A stretch of DNA of 27,886 nt from an uncultured Muribaculaceae bacterium (GCA_934636465.1 CAKUAR010000025.1:1-27886); one strand, 5' to 3'; shown: positions 1 through 8,345, counted from the first letter of the stretch. The notes: generated by a model not told the origin, from the letters alone. Program-made: numbers and translations.

Positions 1-24
1 CCGATGAACCGCAAGGCGCAGACC

Positions 25-56
25 TTGCAAGGCAGAAGACATGAGAAGTACCTTTG
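25..56 (+). promoter_or_regulatory. Bacteroidetes-type promoter
   Basis: TTG at 25-27, 21 bases, then TACCTTTG at 49-56. This matches the known -33/-7 pattern of the Bacteroidetes primary sigma factor. It points away from the window edge into a stretch with no recognisable gene, so its transcript is unknown. Confidence 0.5.
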
Positions 57-222
57 CAACACAATTATTATCTACAAGTCCCCAAGTATGCAGCGAAAAG
101 AAAGGTGGTCAGCAGTGATAACGCCAGTGATTCTGTAGTCGGCAAATCATTAGGTATTGTTTGAGGGAAAATACAGTTCGATAAACTGATAGAATTTTCA
201 GCTAAGCCTTAAAATGCAACCA

Positions 223-293
223 ACAGAAACCAAAGAAACAATTGGAAACAAGGAAAATGCGAAAATGTTGTTTCTTTGAAATTTTGTTTCTGT
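223..293. repeat. large imperfect inverted repeat
   Basis: CAAAGAAACAA at 231-241 is the exact complement of TTGTTTCTTTG at 268-278 (11 bp). Immediately outside, ACAGAAAC at 223-230 is complementary to GTTTCTGT at 286-293 (8 bp), leaving a 7-base bulge on the right arm. Together this is a 19-pair hairpin with a 26-base loop that itself holds another GAAACAA. The function is unknown: RNA structure, transcript end or protein site are all possible. Confidence 0.55.
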
Positions 294-372
294 ATTGTTC
301 CTCGTTGTTTATTAATCGTGTAACGAATGTTGACTATCAGATAGTTACGTCTTTATATTGAAGTGTTGCCAA

Positions 373-380
373 TATCTTTG
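373..380 (+). promoter_or_regulatory. possible -7 element, no clear -33
   Basis: TATCTTTG matches TAnnTTTG, but no TTG sits 19-23 bases upstream. A transcript from here would begin just before the hairpin at 400-437. Weak evidence. Confidence 0.2.
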
Positions 381-399
381 CAGCAATAAATTTGAAATT

Positions 400-437
400 A
401 ACCCACGACTGAGGCGCGGCAGCTACGGTCGTGGGTT
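400..437 (-). terminator. hairpin after the S4-domain gene
   Basis: AACCCACGAC (400-409) and GTCGTGGGTT (428-437) form a perfect 10-bp stem with an 18-base loop, about 60 bases past the stop of the minus-strand S4 gene. On the minus strand it is followed by an A/T-rich run (TTAATTTC) rather than a pure T tract, so it is a plausible but imperfect intrinsic terminator for the rplY-pth-S4 operon. Confidence 0.5.
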
Positions 438-499
438 TGTGTGGTGTATATGCGTGCCGGAGGTACGCGTATTGGATGCGGTGTGGGTGTGGGGGAGGG

Positions 500-949
500 T
501 TATTTGAATTTTTCTTCGTCGGCCTCGCTCCACAGTGGGTTGTCGTCGTCGAAATCATCGTCGAAGTCAAAGAACGCCTCGTCGGTGAATTCTTTGATTT
601 CTCGGCCGTCTTTCTTGGTGGGTCGTCCCAGTCCTTTTTGCCGCTTGACAAATCCGCCAATCTTTACCATCTCAAGCAGCTCGTACTGGTCGTGCGAGGT
701 GATGTTTTTGAGGTAGTTGGGCACCAGTTTTGCGCCCACACGATTGGAGACAAGCCCTATGACCTCGAATGTGAAGGTTACCGGCGGCTTGCGCACGGAG
801 ATTTTGTCGCCAACTTTGATGGTGTGCGACGGCTTAACGTTCATGCCTCCTATGGTGACACGGCCGTTTTTGCACGCGTCGGTGGCTATGGAGCGTGTTT
901 TGAATATGCGTGTGGCCCAGAGCCATTTGTCGATTCTAACGTCGTTCAT
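500..949 (-). CDS. S4-domain RNA-binding protein, Hsp15-like
   Basis: A 149-residue cytoplasmic protein. The S4 RNA-binding fold fills about residues 3-60 (RIDKWLWATRIFKTRS at 5-20, then GRVTIGG), followed by the GLGRPTKKDGR signature (107-116) typical of Hsp15/HslR relatives. In E. coli, Hsp15 binds 50S subunits that carry a blocked nascent chain and helps rescue them; that function is inferred here from family. The last 30 residues are very acidic (FDFDDDFDDDN), which the E. coli protein is not known for. It is the last gene of the minus-strand set rplY - pth - S4, 32 bases after pth, so all three have ribosome-related roles. The identification is solid; the exact role is less certain. Confidence 0.85.
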   Translation of the reverse strand: MNDVRIDKWLWATRIFKTRSIATDACKNGRVTIGGMNVKPSHTIKVGDKISVRKPPVTFTFEVIGLVSNRVGAKLVPNYLKNITSHDQYELLEMVKIGGFVKRQKGLGRPTKKDGREIKEFTDEAFFDFDDDFDDDNPLWSEADEEKFK

Positions 950-981
950 TGTTGATGAAAAATCAAATAGGTGTGCGTGTG

Positions 982-1545
982 TTACTTGTTGTTGAAGTTG
1001 GTCATTGCAAAGCTGATGCCCGACAGGCAGAAAGCCTTGATGGCCTCGATGGCCACTGCCGCGCGCTCGGGCAAAATGGCAAGCTCTTGGGCGGTGGGGT
1101 GGCCAAGCACATAGTCAACCTGCGCTCCGCGCGGAAAGTCGTTGCCCACGCCGAAGCGGAGCCTCGGAAAATTGGGCGTCTGGAGCAGTGCTGCTATGTT
1201 TTTGAGTCCGTTGTGTCCGCCGTCGGCTCCCTTGGCCTTCATGCGTATGGCGCCGAAAGGTAGGGCAATGTCGTCAACAACGATGAGTATGTGGTCAGTG
1301 TCGATGTTCTCTTTAGCCTTCCAGTAGCGCACAGCCTCGCCGCTGAGGTTCATGTAGGTGGAGGGCTTGAGCAGAATGAGCTGCTGGTTTTTGAGGCGCA
1401 GTTCTGCCACGTCGCCGTAGCGCTGGGTGCTAAAGAAAACATTGGATGCCTTAGCGAAGGCATCCAATATTGTAAATCCTATGTTGTGGCGGGTTCCCTG
1501 GTACTCATCACCAATGTTGCCCAAGCCAACAATTAAATACTTCAT
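982..1545 (-). CDS. pth: peptidyl-tRNA hydrolase
   Basis: A 187-residue enzyme that hydrolyses the ester bond of peptidyl-tRNAs dropped by stalled ribosomes, recycling the tRNA. The fold start [11 protein letters not shown] (2-12) is intact. The catalytic His20 is in TRHNIGF, the substrate-binding Asn66 in YMNLSG, Asp91/Asp92 in VVDDI, and Asn112 in GGHNGL; all key residues of the bacterial Pth family are present and the length is normal. It lies 34 bases after rplY and 32 bases before the S4 gene, the common Bacteroidales order, so it is probably co-transcribed from the rplY promoter. Confidence 0.96.
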   Translation of the reverse strand: MKYLIVGLGNIGDEYQGTRHNIGFTILDAFAKASNVFFSTQRYGDVAELRLKNQQLILLKPSTYMNLSGEAVRYWKAKENIDTDHILIVVDDIALPFGAIRMKAKGADGGHNGLKNIAALLQTPNFPRLRFGVGNDFPRGAQVDYVLGHPTAQELAILPERAAVAIEAIKAFCLSGISFAMTNFNNK

Positions 1546-1579
1546 TCAGTGTTTTTAATTCAGGATTGTGTGAGTGTGA

Positions 1580-2266
1580 TTACTCGGCAGCAGCTTCGTC
1601 AGTGGTAGTGGCGGCAGCAGCTGCAGCAGCAGCGGCACGAGTGGCGCGAACACCTGCGATAACGAGGTCTTTGGCGCTTGCCAGCTCATAGTTGTCGAAC
1701 TGAAGGCTACCAACCTTGACAGTCTGACCGATGTTAACGTTGTCAACATTAACAACAACGCGCTCAGGAATGTTGTCGTACAAGCCTTTAACTTTCACCT
1801 TCTTGAGGTTGAGGTAGAGCTTACCACCGGCCTTAACACCGACAGCGTGACCAGTAACCTTAACAGGCACATTCATGATGATAGGCTTGTCTTCAGTCAC
1901 TTCAAGGAAGTCGATGTGAAGAATGCTGTCGTCAACAGCGTGGAATTGAGTGTCTTTGAGGACAGCTTTGCGTGTTTGGCCGTTAACAGTGAGGTCAATC
2001 ACGAAAACATCGGGGGTGTAGATGAGTTTGCGAACATCGTTGAAGTTAACCACGATGTCGGTAGTGATAATTGCTTTGCCTTGGTTGCTGATTTTCACAA
2101 CTTTCTCACCTGGAGCCAAAGTTCCTTCGTATTCACCTTTTTCGTTGAGTGTAACGAGCTTGCCACCGTTGATGACAGCTGGAATCTTGTTCTCTAAGCG
2201 CAATGCTTTTGTTGCTTTCTTGCCAAGGTCGGTTCTTGGCTCGGCGTTTAATTGAAATGTCTTCAT
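1580..2266 (-). CDS. rplY: 50S ribosomal protein L25/CTC
   Basis: A 228-residue long-form L25 (CTC/TL5 type) that binds 5S rRNA in the large subunit. The N-terminal L25 domain covers about residues 1-93 (LRLENKIPAVINGG near 22-35) and a C-terminal TL5-like beta domain about 96-205 (HIDFLEVTEDKPI, VPVKVTGHAVGVKAGG, NIPERVVVNVDNVNIG). The protein ends in a low-complexity tail with nine consecutive alanines (211-219), then TTTDEAAAE; such Ala/Glu-rich ends are common in long-form L25 but vary in length. It is first in the minus-strand operon with pth and the S4 gene. A matching promoter lies at 2343-2373 and a short hairpin sits in the leader. Confidence 0.95.
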   Translation of the reverse strand: MKTFQLNAEPRTDLGKKATKALRLENKIPAVINGGKLVTLNEKGEYEGTLAPGEKVVKISNQGKAIITTDIVVNFNDVRKLIYTPDVFVIDLTVNGQTRKAVLKDTQFHAVDDSILHIDFLEVTEDKPIIMNVPVKVTGHAVGVKAGGKLYLNLKKVKVKGLYDNIPERVVVNVDNVNIGQTVKVGSLQFDNYELASAKDLVIAGVRATRAAAAAAAAATTTDEAAAE

Positions 2267-2294
2267 TTTAGAAATAAAAAAATGTGTTACTAAA

Positions 2295-2313
2295 AATTAA
2301 GTGCTCCTTAATT
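2295..2313 (-). promoter_or_regulatory. hairpin in the rplY leader
   Basis: AATTAAG and CTTAATT form a 7-bp stem with a 5-base loop. On the minus strand the right arm runs into TTTTTAG, giving it the look of a weak intrinsic terminator inside the roughly 70-base 5' leader of rplY. It could be an attenuator; no known ribosomal-protein leader motif is recognised. Confidence 0.35.
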
Positions 2314-2342
2314 TCCCATCACACGGAAACTCAAAAGCGATG

Positions 2343-2373
2343 CAAAGTTATGCAATTTTGGCGAGACTGCCAA
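2343..2373 (-). promoter_or_regulatory. promoter of the rplY-pth-S4 operon
   Basis: Read on the minus strand: TTG (2371-2373), a 20-base spacer, then TAACTTTG (2343-2350). Spacing and sequence fit the Bacteroidetes housekeeping consensus, about 77 bases upstream of the rplY start. Confidence 0.7.
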
Positions 2374-2426
2374 GACAGCACAGCACTAAAATGCAGAAAA
2401 CACAACGAGTTAGGCCGTGTGGTGGC

Positions 2427-5400
2427 TCATCGTCGGCAGAAATCAATGAAGTTGCAATATCTGCACGGCAGATAGGGGTTGCTTGAGGCTTCTACCTGAC
2501 AGAACTGGCCGTCGGGACTGCGCATGGCTGACAGTAGGGCGTGGAGCTCGTTGCAGAAAGCCTGGTTTGGCTCTTCGTGGGGCGTGATGGTGACTTGTTG
2601 CTTGCCTAAGAAAATGCCGAAATCATATTGGCTGCCCATGGTGTAGAGCAGTGGCTGGATTTCTCTAACTTCGGGGTGCTCCTGCAAGTAGGCGTTGGCG
2701 TAGAGAAACTGCTGCAAAATGGCGTGTGGGCGTTGCTTGGATTTGGCGCTGTTGAACAGGCTTTGAACATCGGAAAACGCAGTGTCGTCGGAGCCTGTCT
2801 TGTAGTCGATGAGGCGCACTGGGCCAGTGCCGTTGATGCGGTCAATGCGGTCGGGCTTGTAGTTGAAGTTGAAAGTTATGTCGTCGCTGGAGTCGGCATC
2901 GGTTTTTGTGACGCGGAAACGCACGTTGTGGGTCTGCTCGCACTCATATACCTCAAAATAGGCTTTACTGCAAAGGTCGAGCACGGCTTTGTTGCTTGGC
3001 ATGGCACTGAACACGGAGATTGGCTTGCCGCCATTTTGCGTTTCAGCGTCGGCAAGGGCGAAAGCACCGCTGCTAAGCAGTAGTTTGACATCGAACTCAA
3101 GAGCATTGCGCACATACTGCATGAGCGGCTCGATGATGATTTGAGCCTCGCCAGTGAGAGGTGCGCGCTTGTTGCTGCTGTGCACAAACTCGGTGTTGAT
3201 GTTCTCCTCAATGACGCTCTTTAGCCGGCTATGGCTGAAGTTGAGAATGTCGCGCAGGGTGACGATTTTGTGAGAGCCGTCAGTGGGGGCGTAAACTGCT
3301 TGAAGCGTGTTGTGGACTATGGTGCCCTTGGTGCTCGCGTCCATGAAGTCGGACTCCGGGTTGTCGTCGCTCAAGTGCTGAATGTGGTGAAAATAGAATT
3401 TAAGCGGGCAGTTGATGTACTCGTTGATGGAACTTGCGCTTAGGGAGCTTTTGGCAAGTTCGTCGTCGGTGACCGAAGTGTCGAAATAGCGCGCCATGAG
3501 CTGACCGTGGTCTATGCTGATGTGCACGTCGTCGGCCGGCTTGATTTTGCTTGAGGCCTCGTGGAGTGTGAGCTGACAGCCATAAACCTTTTGCAGCTGC
3601 GTGATGAAGCGCGACCACTCTGCCGAGGCGGCATTGATGGCGCTGGAGTTGTAAATCAGCTCAACACGCGAGGCACGGCTTAGCAGACGGTAGAAATAGT
3701 AGGTGGGCATGGCCTCCTGGTCGTCGGAATTTGACATGAGGAAGCCGCGCCTTAGGCTCTCGCTGATGAATGACGGCGACGAGAAATGCTTGCGCGGAAA
3801 CACGCTGTCGTTCATCGACAGGATAATCACATTTTTGAAGTCGAGGCAGCGGGTTTCGAGCACACCCATGATTTGAAGCCCCTTGAGCGGCTCGCCCTCA
3901 AACGGCACGGTGTGTTTGCCCGCCAGCTTGTCGATGAGATAGAACAGCGTGGGCAGCGACTGGGTGGTGAGATCGTGGGCAGCCAGCGACTGCTTTAACT
4001 CGTTGAGCACATCTACATAGGCGTCGATGAACGCATCTTGCAGGCTTGGTGACTCATTGCCGTTTTGCTCCAGGCTGTCGTCGGCTGAAGCGTCTGGAAC
4101 GGTGGTTTTGAGGCTTTGGGCAAACTCAATGAGTCGTGATATGTGGGCGGTGATGCCGCCAGTGTCGGGTGTCACGGTCTCAAACAGCAGCTTTAGCCCA
4201 GTGGCGGTGAGAGTGGATTGTTTCACCTTGTAGAGGTTGCCTTTTTTCAGCTCGTTGGTCAGCGTGATTGACAATTCTGGGAACTTGGCCTTGATTATGG
4301 GGTGCGACAGCACGTTGAGTATGTCGTTGCGCAAGAAAGTCCATGAGTCAGCGGTTTTGTCGTGATAGGCATGCTTGTGCGCTGCCGACACTGTGCGCAT
4401 GAGCGACACTATGCTTGAGCTGCTCAAGGGGTAGCCGAGCGTGATGTTGGTGTCGGTGATGTCGGGGCCTATTGTGTTGATGAGAGGAATGAACAGGTTT
4501 TCGTCTGGCAGGACTATGGCGGTGTCGTTGAGAATACGCTCCTTTTCGGCTCCTGATTTGCCGGCTATGAGGTTGCTGACAATCTGCAAGGCATATTTCA
4601 CTTGCCCCACATTAGACGGCACTCCAGTGACCGTGATGGGCGGAAACGCCTTGATGGCCGGCTCGATGAACTGCGCAGGCTGCGGGAACATCTTCTTGTA
4701 GAACGAGATAAACTTGGCTCCCTTGTTCTCTTTCTCGGCGAACGCTGGAGAGTTGAAATCCCATAGAAATTCTGCCAAACCTTTGTTCTTTAGGCTCTTG
4801 AATATGGCAATCTGCGCTGTGGACAAGATGTTGAAACCCACGAACACATAGCGCTTGTGGCGGAACTGGTCAGGGACCATATCGTTGACGCACGCCACAG
4901 CGTGGCGATACATCATGCCGGTGTAAGATAGCTTGTTGTCAGAGAGCCGGCTGGTGAACGAGGTGTAGAGTTTGTAGAGCTGATTCCACATTCTCACAAA
5001 GCGAGTCTTTACGTTGTCGGCATCGTCGGCACTGCCGTCTGATTTGAAAAGCCTGTCGCTCGCTTGCGACGACTGGTAAATGCTTAGCTTGAAAAATTCG
5101 CTTAGCTTGGCTTTGAGGTCGTCGTCGATGTAGTCGGTGGCTATCTCGCGGTTTTCTTTCACGTTGGTAAACAGAGCCTTTGCATCAACCATATACATGT
5201 CAATCTCATTGAAGTCGTTGAGCAGCATGTTGCCCCAATACACAAACTTGTCAAACTCCACCGAGGGGTCAATCTCTTTGTAGCACGAGAAAAGCGTGAA
5301 CAGGGCTTCGACCGATGAAATGGGATTTTCATTGGTGATTGACGACAAAAAGTCGGCAATGGTGGTCACTTCGGGCAAGATGACTGTGCCCGAAGACAGA

Positions 5401-5552
5401 TTTTTGAGATTGTTGACAAAAAACTGGCCACTACGCCTGTTTGGAAAGACGAAACAATGGTCAATCAGGTCGTGGCGGTCTTTGTAGAAGTCGGCCGCAA
5501 GTTTTAAGAATGGTGTGGCGGCAGCTTGGCTGCCAGTTGAGCTATAGGTCAT
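2427..5552 (-). CDS. AddB-like PD-(D/E)XK nuclease family protein
   Basis: A 1041-residue protein resembling the AddB subunit of AddAB-type double-strand-break resection enzymes. The C-terminal RecB-family nuclease shows His747 (GTIVHNTL), Asp901 (KPDRIDRI) and Asp916-Lys918 (RLIDYKTG). Four cysteines fit the Fe-S cluster that clasps this domain in AddB: Cys715 (INCPLKFYF) and Cys1030, Cys1033, Cys1039 at the extreme C-terminus. The N-terminal region begins FVFPNRRSGQFF (34-45), where AddB proteins may carry a Walker A motif; no GxxGxGKT is present, so it probably does not hydrolyse ATP itself. The helicase partner (AddA/UvrD-like) is not in the window. It lies 38 bases after holB and is probably co-transcribed. 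The nuclease family is certain; AddB function is inferred. Confidence 0.85.
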   Translation of the reverse strand: MTYSSTGSQAAATPFLKLAADFYKDRHDLIDHCFVFPNRRSGQFFVNNLKNLSSGTVILPEVTTIADFLSSITNENPISSVEALFTLFSCYKEIDPSVEFDKFVYWGNMLLNDFNEIDMYMVDAKALFTNVKENREIATDYIDDDLKAKLSEFFKLSIYQSSQASDRLFKSDGSADDADNVKTRFVRMWNQLYKLYTSFTSRLSDNKLSYTGMMYRHAVACVNDMVPDQFRHKRYVFVGFNILSTAQIAIFKSLKNKGLAEFLWDFNSPAFAEKENKGAKFISFYKKMFPQPAQFIEPAIKAFPPITVTGVPSNVGQVKYALQIVSNLIAGKSGAEKERILNDTAIVLPDENLFIPLINTIGPDITDTNITLGYPLSSSSIVSLMRTVSAAHKHAYHDKTADSWTFLRNDILNVLSHPIIKAKFPELSITLTNELKKGNLYKVKQSTLTATGLKLLFETVTPDTGGITAHISRLIEFAQSLKTTVPDASADDSLEQNGNESPSLQDAFIDAYVDVLNELKQSLAAHDLTTQSLPTLFYLIDKLAGKHTVPFEGEPLKGLQIMGVLETRCLDFKNVIILSMNDSVFPRKHFSSPSFISESLRRGFLMSNSDDQEAMPTYYFYRLLSRASRVELIYNSSAINAASAEWSRFITQLQKVYGCQLTLHEASSKIKPADDVHISIDHGQLMARYFDTSVTDDELAKSSLSASSINEYINCPLKFYFHHIQHLSDDNPESDFMDASTKGTIVHNTLQAVYAPTDGSHKIVTLRDILNFSHSRLKSVIEENINTEFVHSSNKRAPLTGEAQIIIEPLMQYVRNALEFDVKLLLSSGAFALADAETQNGGKPISVFSAMPSNKAVLDLCSKAYFEVYECEQTHNVRFRVTKTDADSSDDITFNFNYKPDRIDRINGTGPVRLIDYKTGSDDTAFSDVQSLFNSAKSKQRPHAILQQFLYANAYLQEHPEVREIQPLLYTMGSQYDFGIFLGKQQVTITPHEEPNQAFCNELHALLSAMRSPDGQFCQVEASSNPYLPCRYCNFIDFCRR

Positions 5553-5590
5553 GGCGTGAAAAAAATATGAGTGTATTGTGGAAAATTATA

Positions 5591-6709
5591 TTAGTGACGG
5601 AGCTTCAGCGAGATTTTCAGGCTCATGTCAAACAGCACAATCTTGGCGTTGGCATTGCGCTTGATGTCGCTCTCGGCGCGCGTCAACTCGGCAAAGAGCT
5701 GCTCCACATTGTCGGCAGTGATAAACGGCGCGAAACGTGTGCTGAACTTCTCTTCTTCGGGCGTCAGGAAATTGAGTCCTTGTGTGTGGAGATTATATAT
5801 GAAGTTTTCTCTTATCATGCGCACGGCATAGAGCAGAAAGCGGCGCGCTTTCTCGCGCTTGTAGTCGGCAATGTGCTCCGACCAGGCCTTGAGGCTGCGA
5901 ATGTCGCGTGCATAGGCAAGGCGCATTAGTTGCACAAAATCGTTGAAAAACGTCTTGTTCTCGCTGTCGAGCTTCATGTTTTGCAGTGCCGCCATAATGT
6001 CGCCGTTGCAAGGCGCGGCAATGGCGAGAGCCTCTTGCTGTCCTACGCCGTAGAGGCGGCTGATGTAGTTGGCTATCTGGGCTGTGGAGGGACGTTTCAG
6101 CTCAATGCGCTGCGTGCGAGAGAATATTGTGGGGAGAATGCCCTTTACGTTGTTGCTCACAAGCAGAAACAAGCTGTCGGACGACGGCTCCTCAATGAGC
6201 TTGAGCAGCTTGTTGGCACACTCCTCGTTCATCTTCTCTGGCAACCAGATGATGAGCACCTTATAGTCGGCAGAATAGGAAGCGAGGTTCATTTTGCGGA
6301 TAATGCTTGCACTCTCGGCCGAATAAATTATGGGTTGCGCGTTGTCGTTTTTGAGAAGCGAGAGCCACTGCTCATAGTTCTCCACCGGGCCGCTTTTAAG
6401 AAATTCGCGCCACTCGTCAAGAAAGGCGTCGCTGGTGTTGTTGCCGCCTTTCGACACCACAGGAAACGTGAAGAACGTGTCGGCGTGGTTGAATGTCTGG
6501 TGCTGTATGCAGGAGTCGCACTGGCCGCAGGAGTCGCCGCCGGTGCGGTGCTTGCAGTGAATGTATTGTGCCGCGGCCTGGGCAAGGGCAAGTTTTGGCA
6601 CGCATGGCTCGCCAAACAGCAGCAGGGCATGCGGCATGCGTTCCGAATCGACCAGCTTGCGGATTTGTGCTATTGCGGCCTCGTTGCCAATAACGTCACT
6701 GAATTTCAT
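5591..6709 (-). CDS. holB: DNA polymerase III subunit delta'
   Basis: A 372-residue clamp-loader subunit of the replicative polymerase. The N-terminal AAA+ region has a clearly degenerate P-loop (GEPCVPKL, 33-40, in place of GxxGxGKT), as expected of delta', which does not bind ATP. Four zinc-ligand cysteines follow (Cys52, Cys61, Cys64, Cys67). The segment VLIIWLPEKMNEECANKLLK and the later SRTQRIEL, equivalent to the SRC arginine-finger motif, are typical of clamp-loader AAA+ subunits. Hundreds of C-terminal residues form the helical collar domain. It lies between lptB (79 bases upstream, with a terminator-like hairpin between) and the AddB-like gene (38 bases downstream). Confidence 0.92.
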   Translation of the reverse strand: MKFSDVIGNEAAIAQIRKLVDSERMPHALLLFGEPCVPKLALAQAAAQYIHCKHRTGGDSCGQCDSCIQHQTFNHADTFFTFPVVSKGGNNTSDAFLDEWREFLKSGPVENYEQWLSLLKNDNAQPIIYSAESASIIRKMNLASYSADYKVLIIWLPEKMNEECANKLLKLIEEPSSDSLFLLVSNNVKGILPTIFSRTQRIELKRPSTAQIANYISRLYGVGQQEALAIAAPCNGDIMAALQNMKLDSENKTFFNDFVQLMRLAYARDIRSLKAWSEHIADYKREKARRFLLYAVRMIRENFIYNLHTQGLNFLTPEEEKFSTRFAPFITADNVEQLFAELTRAESDIKRNANAKIVLFDMSLKISLKLRH

Positions 6710-6728
6710 TTTGCTGTGTTGTTTGTTA

Positions 6729-6750
6729 GAAAAAGCCTTTGGTTAAGGCT
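6729..6750 (-). terminator. terminator between lptB and holB
   Basis: On the minus strand AGCCTT - AACCA - AAGGCT is followed by TTTTTC (stem arms 6745-6750 and 6734-6739). A second stem, CTCTGC/GCAGAG (6749-6754 and 6762-6767), lies just upstream and shares two bases with it. It probably ends or reduces transcription coming from udk-lptB. The stem is short, so read-through is likely. Confidence 0.5.
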
Positions 6751-6788
6751 CTGCGTGCGGAGCAGAGGTTATGGAGAGGGGAATTGCG

Positions 6789-7661
6789 TCAGTTGAATTT
6801 CTTGCGGCGGAACACGAAGTTCTGACCAAGATATTTCTCACGCACTATTGGGTTGACCGAAAGTTCCTCGCTCGTGCCTTGGAACAAAATTTTGCCTTCA
6901 AACAAGAGGTAGGCGCGGTCGGTGATGCTTAGTGTCTCTGGCGCATTGTGGTCGGTGATGAGAATGCCGATGTTCTTGGATTTCAAGCTATAGACTATGC
7001 TTTGAATGTCCTCAACGGCAATAGGGTCAACGCCGGCAAACGGCTCGTCGAGCATGATGAAGCGGGGGTTGATGGCGAGGCAGCGCGCAATCTCGGTGCG
7101 ACGGCGCTCACCACCCGACAGACGGTCGCCGAGGTTTTTGCGCACCTTTTGCAGATGGAACTCGGCAATTAGTTCCTCGAGACGGTCGCGTTGATATTCT
7201 GGAGTGGTGTCGGTCATTTCGAGGATTGTGCGAATGTTGTTTTCCACCGAGAGCTTGCGAAACACCGAAGCCTCTTGAGGCAGGTAGCCTATGCCGAGTT
7301 TGGCACGCTTGTAAACCGGCAGGGTGGTGATGTCAACATCGTTTAGAAACACGCGCCCCTCATTGGGCGTGACAAGACCTGTGGTCATGTAGAATGTGGT
7401 GGTCTTGCCGGCACCGTTAGGGCCAAGGAGGCCCACGATTTCGCCTTGTTTCACATTGATTGACACGTGGTTTGCCACGGTGCGTTGGCGGTAGCGTTTC
7501 ACCAGATTGTCGGTGCGCAGCTCCAGCTCGCCGTTGTCACCAGCCACTTTGAGGCGGTTGACGATGGATTTCGTGTTTTCGGCCCGGTGGAACGCCTGGT
7601 GCAGCCGGTCTTCAATCACTTTGATTATGCCTGTTGTCTTTTTTCCCTGTTTGTTGTCCAT
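6789..7661 (-). CDS. lptB: LPS export ABC transporter ATPase LptB
   Basis: A 290-residue cytoplasmic ATPase that powers movement of lipopolysaccharide from the inner membrane by LptFG. The Walker A motif is GPNGAGKTT (80-88), the Q-loop Gln129 ([12 protein letters not shown]), the ABC signature LSGGE (181-185), Walker B FIMLDE (201-206) and the switch His238 (ITDHN). The pair [11 protein letters not shown] and [13 protein letters not shown] is characteristic of LptB. The ABC domain starts near residue 49, so about 48 residues precede it; they are charged and look partly helical ([18 protein letters not shown]). LptB from enterobacteria lacks this part. No better in-frame start just before the ABC domain is evident. 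It lies 60 bases after udk. Confidence 0.93.
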   Translation of the reverse strand: MDNKQGKKTTGIIKVIEDRLHQAFHRAENTKSIVNRLKVAGDNGELELRTDNLVKRYRQRTVANHVSINVKQGEIVGLLGPNGAGKTTTFYMTTGLVTPNEGRVFLNDVDITTLPVYKRAKLGIGYLPQEASVFRKLSVENNIRTILEMTDTTPEYQRDRLEELIAEFHLQKVRKNLGDRLSGGERRRTEIARCLAINPRFIMLDEPFAGVDPIAVEDIQSIVYSLKSKNIGILITDHNAPETLSITDRAYLLFEGKILFQGTSEELSVNPIVREKYLGQNFVFRRKKFN

Positions 7662-7721
7662 AGTGTGTGGTGGGGAGTGGAGTAGTTTCTTTTTTTTCTT
7701 TGGGGCGGTGCCGTGATGCCG

Positions 7722-8345
7722 TCACTCGCCTTGCTTGATGTGCAGCCTCGACTTGATGTAGTCGGTGAGGAGGTTTACAGCCACCTCATTGTGTCCGCCT
7801 TCGGGCACAATGATGTTGGCAAAATGCTTGCAAGGCTCAATGTGCTGCATGTGCATGGGTTTTAGCACACGCTGGTAGCGGTCGATGACCATTTGCGGTG
7901 TGCGTCCGCGCTCAATGCAGTCGCGGTAGATTACGCGAATTAGACGGTCGTCGGCATCGGCATCGACAAACACTTTGATGTCCATCATGTCACGCAGACG
8001 CGGGTCGGTGAGCACCAAGATGCCTTCAAGCAGCACCACGTCGTGAGGCTCGGTGTGCACAGTCTCCTCTTGCCTTGTGCAAGTGAGCATTGAGTAAACC
8101 GGCATCTCAATTGGTTTGCCTTCTTTGAGCGCTTTTAGGTGGGCGAGCAAGAGGTCCCAATCGAATGCTGCCGGCTCGTCGAAATTGATTTTCTGACGGT
8201 CTTCAACTGGCACATGGCTTGAGTCCTTGTAATAGGAGTCTTGGGAAATTACGTTGACTTCGCCTTTAGGCAGACGCTCCATGATTTTGCGCACGACAGT
8301 AGTTTTGCCAGAGCCGGTTCCGCCGGCAATACCGATGATAAACAT
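7722..8345 (-). CDS. udk: uridine kinase
   Basis: A 207-residue kinase that phosphorylates uridine and cytidine with a nucleoside triphosphate (pyrimidine salvage). The P-loop is GGTGSGKTT (8-16), followed by SQDSYYKD, NFDEPAAFDWDLL, LEGILVL and RDCIERGRT, all classic for Udk. The frame stays open upstream to 8570 (75 more codons), but the family begins just before the P-loop at MFIIGIAGG, and the extra stretch contains a promoter at 8413-8444. The start at 8345 is therefore chosen, giving the normal family length. It is first in a minus-strand run that continues into lptB. Confidence 0.95.
   Translation of the reverse strand: MFIIGIAGGTGSGKTTVVRKIMERLPKGEVNVISQDSYYKDSSHVPVEDRQKINFDEPAAFDWDLLLAHLKALKEGKPIEMPVYSMLTCTRQEETVHTEPHDVVLLEGILVLTDPRLRDMMDIKVFVDADADDRLIRVIYRDCIERGRTPQMVIDRYQRVLKPMHMQHIEPCKHFANIIVPEGGHNEVAVNLLTDYIKSRLHIKQGE

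Larger units (their letters stand above)
1..399. other. gene-free stretch, possible small transcript
   Basis: No convincing protein gene lies here. One short open frame (4-138, plus, 44 codons, beginning MNRKAQ and ending TPVIL) is rich in Lys and Arg and spans a promoter-like element at 25-56, so it is more likely incidental than coding. An internal 16-codon frame (88-138) starts downstream of that promoter. If the promoter is real, a short RNA would start near position 63 and run through the inverted repeat at 223-293. I do not recognise an RNA family. Confidence 0.3.

Noticed and set aside
431..955. 174-codon plus-strand open frame
   Set aside because: It lies opposite the S4-domain gene, has no family resemblance, and its composition is what an antisense reading would give.
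1600..1640. Triplet-like GCA/GCT repeat suggesting a frameshift or contingency locus in rplY
   Set aside because: The frame continues cleanly to a stop after nine alanines with mixed codons, and Ala-rich ends are normal in long-form L25 proteins.
5930..6796. 288-codon plus-strand open frame
   Set aside because: It is antisense to holB, whose motifs are clear; the length reflects codon bias of the real gene.
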